A DNA stretch of 31,006 nt from Glaciecola sp964621345 (lineage in GTDB: Bacteria; Pseudomonadota; Gammaproteobacteria; Enterobacterales; Alteromonadaceae). This document shows, in pieces, positions 23,459-31,006 of this stretch. Every line of letters begins with the position of its first letter. Within the stretch, counting starts at the first letter, position 1. The stretch covers positions 1 to 31,006 of the forward strand of contig CAZUON010000046.1 in assembly GCA_964621345.1 (NCBI GenBank). The letters run 5' to 3'. The position numbers were made by a program, and so were the translations under genes. Below the pieces are notes generated by a model. It did no database searches. It was not told where the DNA came from and saw only the letters and a program-made list of their open reading frames with translations.

Positions 23459-24021
23459 ATCATAATCCATATTATGCGGACCTAAACAAGCTCGAATCAC
23501 TTACAAACGAAGCTCATCACTGCATTTATTTTCAATATGAGGCACTAATACACCTCTAAAACATTCGTAAAATAAATGTTAAAAAACTGTATACAGAGGG
23601 TTTTGTGTTGGCTATAAAATATTCGGAGACATGTATAATTATTTCGGCGTAGGTTTATCAAAATAGCTTTACTGCTTCATATTTTTTGTATAAATACTGA
23701 GCTAAAACACCTTAAACCCCCATTTGAGTAAACGCTTATCAATAAGAAACTAGCATTCTAGAATGCACTTTTGCATTTGCTAGCCTATACTCAGGCACAA
23801 TAGTCAGATTCTAAATTGTCGAAGGGCTATAACGTCATCATTGTAGCAAACCGTGAACAAAGCTTTCTTTTCGCTTAATGCTTTAACTGCATTCTCAGTT
23901 TGATACATCTTTGTTTCTACAAATTAGTTTGATGCCAATAAGAAGCGCCGCTATTGCGAGTTAAACACCTTAATACAGGCACTAACTCAATCAATCGGTA
24001 AAAAAATGAGTTTATTTACCT
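23459..24021. other. 563-base divergent intergenic region between beta-helix and sigma genes
   Basis: No convincing gene was found. It contains an exact 14-bp palindrome, GCATTCTAGAATGC at 23753-23766, embedded in a wider imperfect repeat (CTAGCA on the left, TGCTAG on the right), the 10-bp palindrome CTGTATACAG near 23587-23596, and AT-rich stretches suitable for promoters of both divergent genes. No -35/-10 pair could be fixed with confidence. Confidence 0.4.
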
Positions 24022-24576
24022 ATGCTTGGAAATAAAAACAACATGTCCTCGGTCTCTACAGATATGATGACAAAACAAAAAAGATATGAAGCCTTAGTAA
24101 GAGCATTGCACGCTGATGTTTTTCGCTATGCTGTGTGGCTTATTAAAGACCGGGCCATTGCCGAAGATGTGGTACAAGAGACCTTCCTTCGCGCGTGGAA
24201 AGCATTAGATTCATTGCAAGACGAGGCTGCTGCAAAATCATGGTTAATCACCATATTAAGACGTGAAAACGCAAGGCGTTTCGAACGCAAACAATTTGAC
24301 CTTGTCGATATCGACGATGTCAGTGTGGCCGATCCTGCAGCGCCAAGCGATGGTAATATTGAAAACAGAGATTTACGTATCGCCATCGCTTCATTGAGTG
24401 AGGAATATCGAGAACCTTTAGTTTTGCAAGTAATGATGGGCTTTAGCGGTGATGAAATTGCCCAGCAGCTTGACCTTAACAAGAACACAGTTATGACGCG
24501 TTTATTTAGAGCGCGTAGCCAAATTAAAGAAATTTTGACCAAAGATAGTCATTTTGGAGCACAGGTTAATGGATGA
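24022..24576 (+). CDS. ECF-type sigma-70 family RNA polymerase sigma factor
   Basis: A protein of up to 184 aa with sigma region 2 (HADVFRYAVWLIKDRAIAEDVVQETFLRAWKALDSL) and region 4 (LSEEYREPLVLQVMMGFSGDEIAQQLDLNKNTVMTRLFRARSQI), joined by a short linker and with no region 3, the ECF layout. It directs RNA polymerase to a dedicated set of promoters. The start is uncertain: ATG 24022 and ATG 24043 both lack a good Shine-Dalgarno, and a start near 24067 (TDMMTKQKRYEALV) would fit the usual ECF length best. Its stop overlaps the DUF3379 gene by 8 bases, and co-expressed sigma/regulator pairs are the norm for this class. The promoter set it reads is not visible here. Confidence 0.9.
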   Translation: MLGNKNNMSSVSTDMMTKQKRYEALVRALHADVFRYAVWLIKDRAIAEDVVQETFLRAWKALDSLQDEAAAKSWLITILRRENARRFERKQFDLVDIDDVSVADPAAPSDGNIENRDLRIAIASLSEEYREPLVLQVMMGFSGDEIAQQLDLNKNTVMTRLFRARSQIKEILTKDSHFGAQVNG

Positions 24577-25270
24577 TATTACATTTCGACGTACTATTTA
24601 CGTTGACCCTTTTACACAAGACCCAGAAGTCATAGAAGCGGCTAAAAACGACCCTAAAAAGCAAGCTTTTTGGGAAGAAGTGCGGGCTATGGAGTCTGCG
24701 CTAGAGCAAGCAATGGACATCCCTGTGCCAGAGGACTTAGCGGATAAATTAATCCTCCGCCAATCTATGAATGATTTTAAAGCACATAAACAACGTCGCC
24801 CTTGGTATCTGGCATTGGCTGCCAGTGTTGTTTTAGCTAGTGTGCTTACTGTTGGCGTTATTACGCAGTCAGGACACGATTTTAAATCGGACGTATTTGC
24901 TCACATGAGCCATGTAAGTTATGAGGTCAATAAAGGCGGTAATGTTGATTTAGACATGGTGAATGACAAGTTGGCTTCATACAACGGTACGGTAAGTGAA
25001 GGGCTAGGCGATATTGTATCGGCAAATTATTGCTACCTCGATTCTATCAAAAGCCTACATCTTATTATTAAAGGCGAAACCGGTTTATCCTCGTTGTTTG
25101 TGGTGCCCTCAGAAGTATCTCCAACACTCGATGGAAACTTTAGCAATGATGAATATAGTGCCACTTCCTTCCTACTTGAATCTGCTAAAGTGATCGTTGT
25201 AGGTGATAATGGCTCGCAGGTTAGCGACTTAAGCGCAAAAGCCAAACAGCTTCTGTCATTTTCTAGTTAA
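24569..25270 (+). CDS. DUF3379 family membrane protein, candidate anti-sigma factor
   Basis: A 233 aa protein with a cytoplasmic N-terminal helical segment (residues 1-75), one transmembrane helix at about 79-99 (YLALAASVVLASVLTVGVI) and a periplasmic domain with no zinc-binding HxxxCxxC of the classic anti-sigma type. It belongs to DUF3379, found beside sigma-70-like genes in Shewanella and Alteromonadales. The start ATG 24569 overlaps the sigma stop codon through ATGGATGA; an in-frame TTG at 24554 is a weaker choice. Membrane position and operon context suggest it holds the sigma factor inactive until a signal is sensed outside, which is inference. The single Cys (NYCYLDS) is in the periplasmic portion. 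Confidence 0.8.
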   Translation: MDDITFRRTIYVDPFTQDPEVIEAAKNDPKKQAFWEEVRAMESALEQAMDIPVPEDLADKLILRQSMNDFKAHKQRRPWYLALAASVVLASVLTVGVITQSGHDFKSDVFAHMSHVSYEVNKGGNVDLDMVNDKLASYNGTVSEGLGDIVSANYCYLDSIKSLHLIIKGETGLSSLFVVPSEVSPTLDGNFSNDEYSATSFLLESAKVIVVGDNGSQVSDLSAKAKQLLSFSS

Positions 25271-25276
25271 TGTAAC

Positions 25277-25376
25277 NNNNNNNNNNNNNNNNNNNNNNNN
25301 NNNNNNNNNNNNNNNNNNNNNNNNNNNNNNNNNNNNNNNNNNNNNNNNNNNNNNNNNNNNNNNNNNNNNNNNNNNN
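25277..25376. other. Assembly gap of 100 N
   Basis: Exactly 100 N, the conventional size for a scaffold gap of unknown length. It starts 6 bases after the DUF3379 stop. The sequence on the right resumes in a REP-like region, so the gap may have arisen at a repeat. Anything of unknown length may be missing here. Confidence 0.97.
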
Positions 25377-25392
25377 ACCGCGGCTCTTTGTC

Positions 25393-25412
25393 ATTACCGC
25401 GGAGGCGGTAAT
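25393..25412 (+). repeat. REP-like palindrome, copy 1
   Basis: ATTACCGC-GGAG-GCGGTAAT is an exact 8-bp stem with a 4-base loop, within TCATTACCGCGGAGGCGGTA and followed by ATCTCCC. It resembles widespread bacterial palindromic units of the form TCATTCCCGCGAAGGCGGGA. Confidence 0.75.
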
Positions 25413-25478
25413 CTCCCAAAACAACAGCAAATGTCAAATTCCGCTATTTATTTAAACAACTTAACTAGAGTTGGGAAG

Positions 25479-25496
25479 TACCGGCCTTCGCCGGTA
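25479..25496 (-). repeat. REP-like palindrome, copy 2, opposite orientation
   Basis: On the plus strand it reads TACCGGC-CTTC-GCCGGTA, a 7-bp stem with a 4-base loop; the reverse strand gives TCATACCGGCGAAGGCCGGT followed by ACTTCCC, the same TCAT-stem-loop-stem-CTCCC pattern as copy 1. The two copies about 70 bases apart form an inverted pair, like a BIME. Confidence 0.7.
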
Positions 25497-25628
25497 TGAC
25501 CTTTGCTCGGTGCTTGTGAACACTCAAATCCACTAAATATGACGCCTCTCAAAGCTCAATTTTTGCACTTCCCTTTAGATTTACTCTCAAGCTGTTACCA
25601 TATGAAAAACAATAAATAAGAGGTCTTC

Positions 25629-27155
25629 ATGGAATTTGGTACTTACATTTCACTCGGAATCTATTTCATCGCGATGCTTGGTATAGGTTTGTATGCCTAT
25701 AGAACCAACGAAGAAAGCGCATCCGGTTACTTGCTTGGCGGTCGAAAACTATCTGCCCCGGTAACTGCATTGTCTGCTGGAGCATCAGATATGAGCGGGT
25801 GGATGCTAATGGGCGTACCTGGCGCAATGTATTTATCTGGCGCTTCTTCCCTGTGGATTGTTTTTGGTTTATGTCTGGGCGCATGGCTTAATTATTTGAT
25901 GGTCGCGCCGCGATTACGCGTCTTTACCGAAGTAGCAAACGATGCAATTACCCTCCCAGACTTCTTTGAAAACCGCTTTTTTGATAACACCCATGTTCTG
26001 CGCATTGTCGCATCTATAGTAATCATTGTATTTTTTACAGTGTATACCTCATCAGGCGTAGTCGCCGGTGGGAAATTGTTCGAATCCTCCTTTGGCTTAG
26101 AATATCACTGGGGCGTATTGATTACCGCGGGTGTGGTAGTTGCATATACCCTAGTGGGCGGATTCATGGCGGTATCATTAACCGACTTTATCCAAGGCTG
26201 TATTATGTTTATCGCCTTAATTTTGGTCCCTACGGTGGTAATGATGGAGCTTGGTGGCATCAACGCTACGCTTTCGGCACTGTCAGATATCGACCCTAAT
26301 TTAGTGAAAATGTTCACCGATGCCAGCACCGGACAAACCTTGGGCATTGTCGCGGTTATCTCACTGATGTCGTGGGGTTTAGGTTACTTCGGACAGCCAC
26401 ACATTATTGTGCGATTTATGGCAATTGGCTCACTGAAACAAATCCCTGTTGCACGCCGCATTGGTATGACTTGGATGATTGTCGCGTTATTTGGTGCCGC
26501 CATGACTGGCTTATTTGGTTTAGCTTACATGACCGAGACAAAGGCCTCTATCGACGACAGTGAAACGATATTCATTGTGCTTTCACAAATTTTGTTTCAC
26601 CCTCTTATTGGTGGCTTTTTATTGGCTGCAATCCTTGCTGCAATCATGAGCACAATTTCTTCGCAATTGTTGGTTACTTCAAGTTCATTAACACGTGATA
26701 TCTATGTGAGCTTTTTACATAAAGACGCGTCTGAAAAAGTACAAGTTCTGGTGGGGCGACTATCAGTGTTAGTAGTAGCTATTGCCGCAATCGTATTAGC
26801 GTTTGGCGAAAATCAAACTATTTTGTCATTAGTAAGTCACGCTTGGGCTGGATTTGGCTCTGCGTTTGGTCCCCTTGTGCTATTCACTCTATTTTGGCGT
26901 AACATGACTCAAAAAGCAGCTATTGGCGGTATTCTATCGGGCGCAATTACAGTACTTATATGGATTTATGTGCCACTTAGCAGTGACCCAAATAGTATTT
27001 TTAATACCATGTACGCAATAATTCCTGGGTTTTTAGCATCTTCTGCCGTTATATACATATTAGGTTCGATTTTTCCTCCGAAAAACGAAAAAATATCGGC
27101 GCTGTTTGACCAATACAAACTGCAATTGAAAAACGAAAACTTTGGGAATGAGTGA
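25629..27155 (+). CDS. putP: Sodium/proline symporter PutP
   Basis: A 508 aa inner-membrane transporter of the sodium:solute symporter family with about 13 transmembrane segments. It aligns along its length with E. coli PutP: DYILGGR is YLLGGRKL here, then TALSAGASDMSGWMLMGVPGA, LPDFFENRF, TSSGVVAGGKLFESSFG, LMSWGLGYFGQPHI.RFMA and ILAAIMSTISSQLLV, and the helix with WAGFGSAFGPLVLF. These include the residues around the Na+ and proline sites. It imports proline with Na+, for use as carbon/nitrogen source or osmoprotectant. The ribosome binding site is AGAGG before ATG 25629. putA is not nearby. The HDOD gene starts 8 bases after the stop, suggesting an operon. Confidence 0.96.
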   Translation: MEFGTYISLGIYFIAMLGIGLYAYRTNEESASGYLLGGRKLSAPVTALSAGASDMSGWMLMGVPGAMYLSGASSLWIVFGLCLGAWLNYLMVAPRLRVFTEVANDAITLPDFFENRFFDNTHVLRIVASIVIIVFFTVYTSSGVVAGGKLFESSFGLEYHWGVLITAGVVVAYTLVGGFMAVSLTDFIQGCIMFIALILVPTVVMMELGGINATLSALSDIDPNLVKMFTDASTGQTLGIVAVISLMSWGLGYFGQPHIIVRFMAIGSLKQIPVARRIGMTWMIVALFGAAMTGLFGLAYMTETKASIDDSETIFIVLSQILFHPLIGGFLLAAILAAIMSTISSQLLVTSSSLTRDIYVSFLHKDASEKVQVLVGRLSVLVVAIAAIVLAFGENQTILSLVSHAWAGFGSAFGPLVLFTLFWRNMTQKAAIGGILSGAITVLIWIYVPLSSDPNSIFNTMYAIIPGFLASSAVIYILGSIFPPKNEKISALFDQYKLQLKNENFGNE

Positions 27156-27163
27156 TTTTATAA

Positions 27164-28387
27164 ATGGCTTTTTTTGCTGCCCGCCAGCCAATATTAGATG
27201 CAGATAAAAACCTGTATGGATATGAGTTACTGTTTCGAAGTAGTATGGAAAATGCATTTCCAAACGTCGACGAAGAAAAAGCCACGTCTAAAATGATTGA
27301 AGGTCTATACCTAGATTTAGGTTTAGACCGCATCGCCTCCGACAAACTTGCATTTATTAACTTCACAAAATCTTCAGTTTTAGAGGGTCATCCAACTCTG
27401 TTGCCGGCTGAAAGAGTGGTAGTTGAAATTCTCGAAAGCGTTCAACCTAGTGATCAAATCTATTCGCAGATGAAAAAAATGCATGTGGATGGCTATATCT
27501 TGGCGTTAGACGACTTCATTCATAACCCTCATTGGGAGCGTTTTTATCCGCTTTGCCAAATTATTAAGGTGGACTGCCTTGATATAAGCGAGGAACAACT
27601 TAACGAGATTGTTGAGGTACGTAACCGCCATCCACACATTCGCTTACTTGCAGAAAAAGTGGAAAATAATGAGGTGTTCGAGCAATACAAAGCGATGGGC
27701 TTTACCTTGTTTCAGGGCTATTTTTTCAGTAAGCCCGAGGTAATCAAAAGTGTGTCACTTAATTCCTCGCAATCGCTGCTAAGCGCGGTGTTGAGGGAGG
27801 TCACAAAAGAAGAGCCCAAGGCCAACGAAATAGCAAAATTACTTGAGCTTGACCCTGGTTTGTCTTTTAAACTACTTAGGTACGCTCAGTCCCCTTATTT
27901 TCAAAGAAGAAACAAAGTCGACAGCATAAAACAAGCCGTTGTGATGCTCGGTAAAAAGGAGTTAGAACGCTTTATTACGTTACTTTTTGCTGCAACCTTT
28001 GGTGAAGCGAAACCTAATGAATTAATTCGCCTATCGATGCAAAGAGCAAAGTTCTGTGAACTTTTTGCCCAACAAACAACATTTAAAAACAAGCTATCTT
28101 CCGCATTCTTAGTGGGAATGCTCTCATTGTTAGATGCCATGTTAGATGCAAACTTAGCAACAGTGATAAGTCAATTACCCCTCTCTGCAGACATAAAAGT
28201 TGCCCTGGTAAGACATCAAGGTTGGCTGGCCGACTGTATAAATTTATGCAAACAGTTCGAGCAGGCAAATTGGGAAGGCATGGTACAAGCCTGTAATAAA
28301 TACGAAGTCGATTATGACATCATGTTAGAGGCCTACACAGAATCTATTGTGTGGTCTGAGCAACGTTTGGATATGCTCAATCAGTGA
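27164..28387 (+). CDS. EAL-HDOD signalling protein (YuxH type)
   Basis: A 407 aa cytoplasmic protein with an N-terminal EAL-like domain (about 1-200) and a C-terminal HDOD domain (about 205-400), the composition of COG3434/YuxH proteins. EAL landmarks remain: Glu21 in YELLFRS (ExLxR), FINFTKS, VVEILESV, LALDDFIHN, IIKVDC, LLAEKVEN and FQGYFFSKP, so most metal ligands and the lysine are present. The DDFG loop is changed to DDFI, so phosphodiesterase activity on cyclic di-GMP is possible but not assured; it may bind without hydrolysis. HDOD has no HD catalytic pair and usually acts in protein interaction. The ribosome binding site is weak, and it lies 8 bases after putP, an unusual coupling of proline uptake with cyclic-di-GMP-type signalling. 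Confidence 0.88.
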   Translation: MAFFAARQPILDADKNLYGYELLFRSSMENAFPNVDEEKATSKMIEGLYLDLGLDRIASDKLAFINFTKSSVLEGHPTLLPAERVVVEILESVQPSDQIYSQMKKMHVDGYILALDDFIHNPHWERFYPLCQIIKVDCLDISEEQLNEIVEVRNRHPHIRLLAEKVENNEVFEQYKAMGFTLFQGYFFSKPEVIKSVSLNSSQSLLSAVLREVTKEEPKANEIAKLLELDPGLSFKLLRYAQSPYFQRRNKVDSIKQAVVMLGKKELERFITLLFAATFGEAKPNELIRLSMQRAKFCELFAQQTTFKNKLSSAFLVGMLSLLDAMLDANLATVISQLPLSADIKVALVRHQGWLADCINLCKQFEQANWEGMVQACNKYEVDYDIMLEAYTESIVWSEQRLDMLNQ

Positions 28388-28401
28388 ATTATTGAAAATC
28401 G

Positions 28402-28423
28402 AAACGACTGGGTAGCGTTTTTT
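28402..28423 (+). terminator. Probable terminator after putP/EAL-HDOD operon
   Basis: AAACG-A-CT pairs with AG-CGTTT around a GGGT loop (a 7-bp stem with one bulged A), followed by TTT. It starts 14 bases after the EAL-HDOD stop. The stem is AT-rich at its base, so the strength is moderate. Confidence 0.5.
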
Positions 28424-28605
28424 GTATGCAAACGCATGCTATTCCACTTATCAACCCTCCTATTTTCACAAGCTTATAACAAAACCGAATAATTAGTTAT
28501 GAAATAGTAATTAACAAGAACAAATGATGATAAATCGTGAGCCTTAAATATGCTAAAGTTCTATGCATATAGAATATCAGTATATCTCTAAGGATCCCCT
28601 TTCAC

Positions 28606-29520
28606 ATGAACGTTGAACCCAAAACTGTTTCACACCTAAAGCAACTTGAGGCTGAAAGTATACATATTTTCAGAGAAGTTGCCGCCGAATTCGACAACCC
28701 TGTCATGCTGTATTCTGTAGGCAAAGATTCGTCGGTGTTACTGCATCTTGCGCGCAAAGCTTTTGCGCCAGGTACTATTCCTTTTCCCTTATTACACGTT
28801 GATACGACTTGGAAATTTCGTGAAATGATAGAGTTTCGCGACCGTATGGCCAAAAAGCATAATCTGAACCTTTTAGTGCACACCAACCAAGAAGGCGTGG
28901 AGCAAGGGATCAATCCATTTTCTGTTGGCAGTGCCAAGCATACCGACATTATGAAAACCGGTGCGCTCAAACAAGCCCTCAATCATTACAAATTCGATGC
29001 TGCTTTTGGCGGTGCAAGACGCGACGAAGAAAAGTCCAGAGCAAAAGAGCGTGTATATTCATTTAGAGATGAGAATCATCGCTGGGACCCTAAAAACCAG
29101 CGGCCTGAGCTGTGGAATATATACAACTCGCAAATTGATAAAGGCGAAAGCATCCGTGTTTTCCCAATGTCTAATTGGACTGAGTTAGATATATGGCAGT
29201 ACATTTACATGGAAGGTATTGAAATCCCATCGCTGTATTTATCGAAGCCTCGCCCTGTTGTAGACAGAGACGGCGTACTGATAATGGTAGATGACGACCG
29301 CATGCCTCTTGAAGAAGGTGAAACGCCAGAAATGAAATCGGTACGTTTTCGTACCCTAGGCTGCTATCCACTCACCGGCGCAGTTGAGTCAACAGCGAGT
29401 ACCTTACCTGAGGTTATTCAAGAAATGCTGCTAACCAAAACATCAGAGCGCCAAGGGCGCGTAATTGACCACGATTCTTCAGGCTCGATGGAGAAGAAGA
29501 AAATGGAGGGGTATTTTTAA
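28606..29520 (+). CDS. cysD: Sulfate adenylyltransferase subunit 2 CysD
   Basis: A 304 aa PAPS-reductase-type nucleotide alpha-hydrolase that makes adenosine 5'-phosphosulfate from ATP and sulfate, in complex with the GTPase CysN. The pyrophosphate-binding P-loop is SVGKDSS at residues 37-43, followed by VLLHLARKAF. Other CysD marks are FPLLHVDTTWKFREMIEFRD, FGGARRDEEKSRAKERVYSFRD, WNIYNSQIDKGESIRVFPMSNWTELDIWQYI and FRTLGCYPLTGAVES. The length matches E. coli CysD (302 aa). AAGGA lies 11 bases before ATG 28606. The 182 bases upstream hold the presumed promoter; a CysB site could not be identified by eye. The next gene is cysC, overlapping by one base (TAATG), not cysN as in E. coli. Confidence 0.96.
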   Translation: MNVEPKTVSHLKQLEAESIHIFREVAAEFDNPVMLYSVGKDSSVLLHLARKAFAPGTIPFPLLHVDTTWKFREMIEFRDRMAKKHNLNLLVHTNQEGVEQGINPFSVGSAKHTDIMKTGALKQALNHYKFDAAFGGARRDEEKSRAKERVYSFRDENHRWDPKNQRPELWNIYNSQIDKGESIRVFPMSNWTELDIWQYIYMEGIEIPSLYLSKPRPVVDRDGVLIMVDDDRMPLEEGETPEMKSVRFRTLGCYPLTGAVESTASTLPEVIQEMLLTKTSERQGRVIDHDSSGSMEKKKMEGYF

Positions 29521-30116
29521 TGACTGAAAATATTGTATGGCATCAACACACCGTAAATAAAAAGACTCGCGCAGCATCACTGGGCCAAAAGCCTAGTGTG
29601 ATCTGGTTAACTGGTTTATCGGGCTCAGGCAAATCGACACTTGCCAATTTACTAGAGCGTAAGTTACACGAACAATCTCACCATACCTACTTACTCGACG
29701 GCGACAATGTTCGCCATGGTCTATGCGGCGATTTAGGTTTTGATGACAAAGCTCGCGTGGAAAATATCCGCCGCATCAGTGAAGTCGCCAAACTCTTTGT
29801 CGACTCAGGCTTAATTGTTATTACCGCATTTATATCGCCCTTTAAAGCTGACCGCCGTTTTTGTCGCTCATTATTAGAACAAGGTGAATTTGTAGAGGTG
29901 TTTGTTGATACACCCATTGAAGTGTGTGAGCAACGCGACCCCAAAGGTTTGTATAAAAAAGCCCGTCAAGGCGACATAAAGCACTTTACCGGTATTGACT
30001 CGGCATACGAAGTACCCGAGTCTGCCGAAATTCATTTGAGCTATAAAGACGAAGCCCCTGAAGAAACCGCGGAACGCCTTTACAACATGCTAAAAGAAAA
30101 AGGCTATGTATCATGA
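29520..30116 (+). CDS. cysC: Adenylyl-sulfate (APS) kinase CysC
   Basis: A 198 aa kinase that phosphorylates adenosine 5'-phosphosulfate with ATP to give PAPS. The P-loop is GLSGSGKST at residues 32-40; DGDNVRHGL at about 60-68 and the FISPFKADR loop bind substrate, and the KARQGDIKHFTGIDSAYE region forms the lid. The first 25 residues are variable, as usual. It overlaps cysD by one base and cysQ by four (ATGA), a tight translational arrangement. A stand-alone CysC next to a separate cysN rules out a CysNC fusion, at least as far as the visible N-terminus of cysN shows. Confidence 0.96.
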   Translation: MTENIVWHQHTVNKKTRAASLGQKPSVIWLTGLSGSGKSTLANLLERKLHEQSHHTYLLDGDNVRHGLCGDLGFDDKARVENIRRISEVAKLFVDSGLIVITAFISPFKADRRFCRSLLEQGEFVEVFVDTPIEVCEQRDPKGLYKKARQGDIKHFTGIDSAYEVPESAEIHLSYKDEAPEETAERLYNMLKEKGYVS

Positions 30117-30913
30117 GCAATAACTTCGAAATTACCCAAACACTGGTCGATAGTGTTGTAAAAATTAGCGAAGAAGCTGGTGCGAAAATAATGGAAATTT
30201 ACGCTAAAGATTTTGACATTTATGAGAAAAATGACGCGTCACCGCTAACCGAAGCTGATTTGGCTGCACATTTGCATATTTTAGAAAGTTTAAATCGCGT
30301 TTCTGACTTACCGGTATTGTCTGAGGAATCGGCCAATATCAGCTGGGAGACTCGTAAATCTTGGAGCCGCTACTGGCTCGTTGACCCACTTGATGGCACC
30401 AAAGAGTTCATCAAAAAGAATGGTGAATTTACCGTCAACATCGCGCTGATTGAATACGGCGAACCGACCTTAGGTGTCGTTCATGCACCAGTGCTAGATA
30501 CCACCTTTGTTGGCTGGGTAGGCAACGGCGCATTTAAAACCGAAAAAGGTTCACGCAAAACGATAACAACAAAAGCCCACCAAACCGGTGACGTATGGCA
30601 AGTCGTTGGAAGCCGTTCGCATCAAAGCCCAGAAATTAACAAGGTCCTTGACGCCTTAGGCGGCGAGAATAAGCTCATCGCAATGGGCAGCTCCCTAAAA
30701 CTATGCTGCGTTGCCGACGGCACTGCCCACGTATATCCGCGCGTTGGCCCTACCAGTGAATGGGATACGGCAGCGGCCCATGCCGTTGTGCTTGCCGCAG
30801 GTGGAAAAGTCACAGTGCTAGATGCAGATAACCCGCTTGACCCTGACGCACACCCGTTAAGATACAACCAAAAAGACTCAGTATTAAATCCTTACTTTAT
30901 GGTAGCCAGTTAA
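30113..30913 (+). CDS. cysQ: 3'(2'),5'-bisphosphate nucleotidase CysQ
   Basis: A 266 aa metal-dependent phosphatase of the inositol-monophosphatase fold that removes 3'-phosphate from PAP, a by-product of PAPS use that inhibits other enzymes, and can act on PAPS. The metal-binding motif is WLVDPLDGTKEFIKKNGEFTV-type at about residues 88-108, with an upstream LSEES (E at about 66-70) and a downstream EWDTAAAHAVVLAAGG motif. The usual CysQ length is about 246-270 aa. Its place between cysC and cysN ties it directly to sulfate activation; in E. coli it is unlinked. Confidence 0.95.
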   Translation: MSNNFEITQTLVDSVVKISEEAGAKIMEIYAKDFDIYEKNDASPLTEADLAAHLHILESLNRVSDLPVLSEESANISWETRKSWSRYWLVDPLDGTKEFIKKNGEFTVNIALIEYGEPTLGVVHAPVLDTTFVGWVGNGAFKTEKGSRKTITTKAHQTGDVWQVVGSRSHQSPEINKVLDALGGENKLIAMGSSLKLCCVADGTAHVYPRVGPTSEWDTAAAHAVVLAAGGKVTVLDADNPLDPDAHPLRYNQKDSVLNPYFMVAS

Positions 30914-30914
30914 T

Positions 30915-31006
30915 ATGAACAACGAAAATGAATTGTTGAAAACCGATATACTTGAATACTTGGAGCAGCACGAAAAAAAGGACCTTATGAGGTTTTTAAC
31001 CTGCGG
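30915..31006 (+). CDS. cysN: Sulfate adenylyltransferase subunit 1 CysN (5' end only)
   Basis: Only 30 full codons are visible. They read an acidic helical start and end in EKKDLMRFLTC followed by GG, the first two bases of a Gly codon, closely matching the CysN opening KSLLRFLTCGSVDDGKST, just before the GTPase P-loop. CysN is the GTPase partner that drives CysD. The ATG at 30915 comes one base after the cysQ stop, so it is the fourth gene of the operon. The body of the gene lies beyond the window, so the P-loop itself and any fusion to another domain cannot be seen. Confidence 0.8.
   Translation, partial: MNNENELLKTDILEYLEQHEKKDLMRFLTC

Noticed and set aside
23587..23596. CTGTATACAG as a LexA (SOS) box
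   Set aside because: A LexA box needs CTGT and ACAG separated by 8 bases; here the spacer is 2 bases.
24126..24542. 138 aa open frame opposite the sigma factor gene
   Set aside because: Antisense shadow of a clear sigma-70 protein, without start signals.
29520..30913. Apparent loss of cysN from the cysDNC operon
   Set aside because: The frame that begins at 30915 reads as the CysN N-terminus (KDLMRFLTC), so cysN is present as the fourth gene.

Overview
The window looks like a marine gammaproteobacterium of the Alteromonadales (Alteromonas/Glaciecola/Paraglaciecola-like). Ffh, YpjD, CorB, FadI/FadJ, PutP and the Cys proteins all read as close relatives of their enterobacterial counterparts. 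The cys cluster order, the sigma/DUF3379 pair and the secreted polysaccharide-active protein fit that marine group. This assignment is an inference from protein likeness. One run of exactly 100 N (25277-25376) shows the piece is a scaffold from a draft assembly.

Layout. 1-4401: partial ffh (signal recognition particle GTPase, minus), then ypjD and corB (plus), then sixA and a small helical protein (minus) convergent with corB. 4525-7311: a long cytosolic-type M16 insulinase-like protease (plus). 7432-10853: the fadI-fadJ operon (minus) for fatty-acid beta-oxidation, with a good FadR-type operator inside its promoter. 11254-18449: a tightly overlapping six-gene MoxR/Bat operon (moxR, DUF58, DUF4381, two VWA proteins, batD), followed 18 bases later by a DUF885 lipoprotein peptidase gene.

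20347-20410 is a perfect 28-bp-stem hairpin between convergent genes. 20450-23458 (minus) encodes a very large secreted protein: a TIM-barrel-like N-terminal piece that seems to have lost its catalytic Glu, two tandem carbohydrate-binding-like repeats, and a C-terminal right-handed beta-helix. 24022-25270 holds an ECF-type sigma factor overlapping a membrane-anchored DUF3379 protein, a probable sigma/anti-sigma pair. After the gap come two REP-like palindromes in opposite orientation, then putP (Na+/proline symporter) with an EAL-HDOD signalling protein, and finally the sulfate-assimilation operon cysD-cysC-cysQ-cysN (cysN cut by the window end).

Most of the window is ordinary chromosomal housekeeping. 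The best candidates for something under-described are the chimeric beta-helix protein, the sigma/DUF3379 pair, the non-canonical cys order, and the three kinds of palindromic repeat structure (28-bp hairpin, REP-like pair at the gap, FadR operator). I found no CRISPR array, tRNA, rRNA, prophage or insertion sequence, and no clearly novel defence or mobile system.
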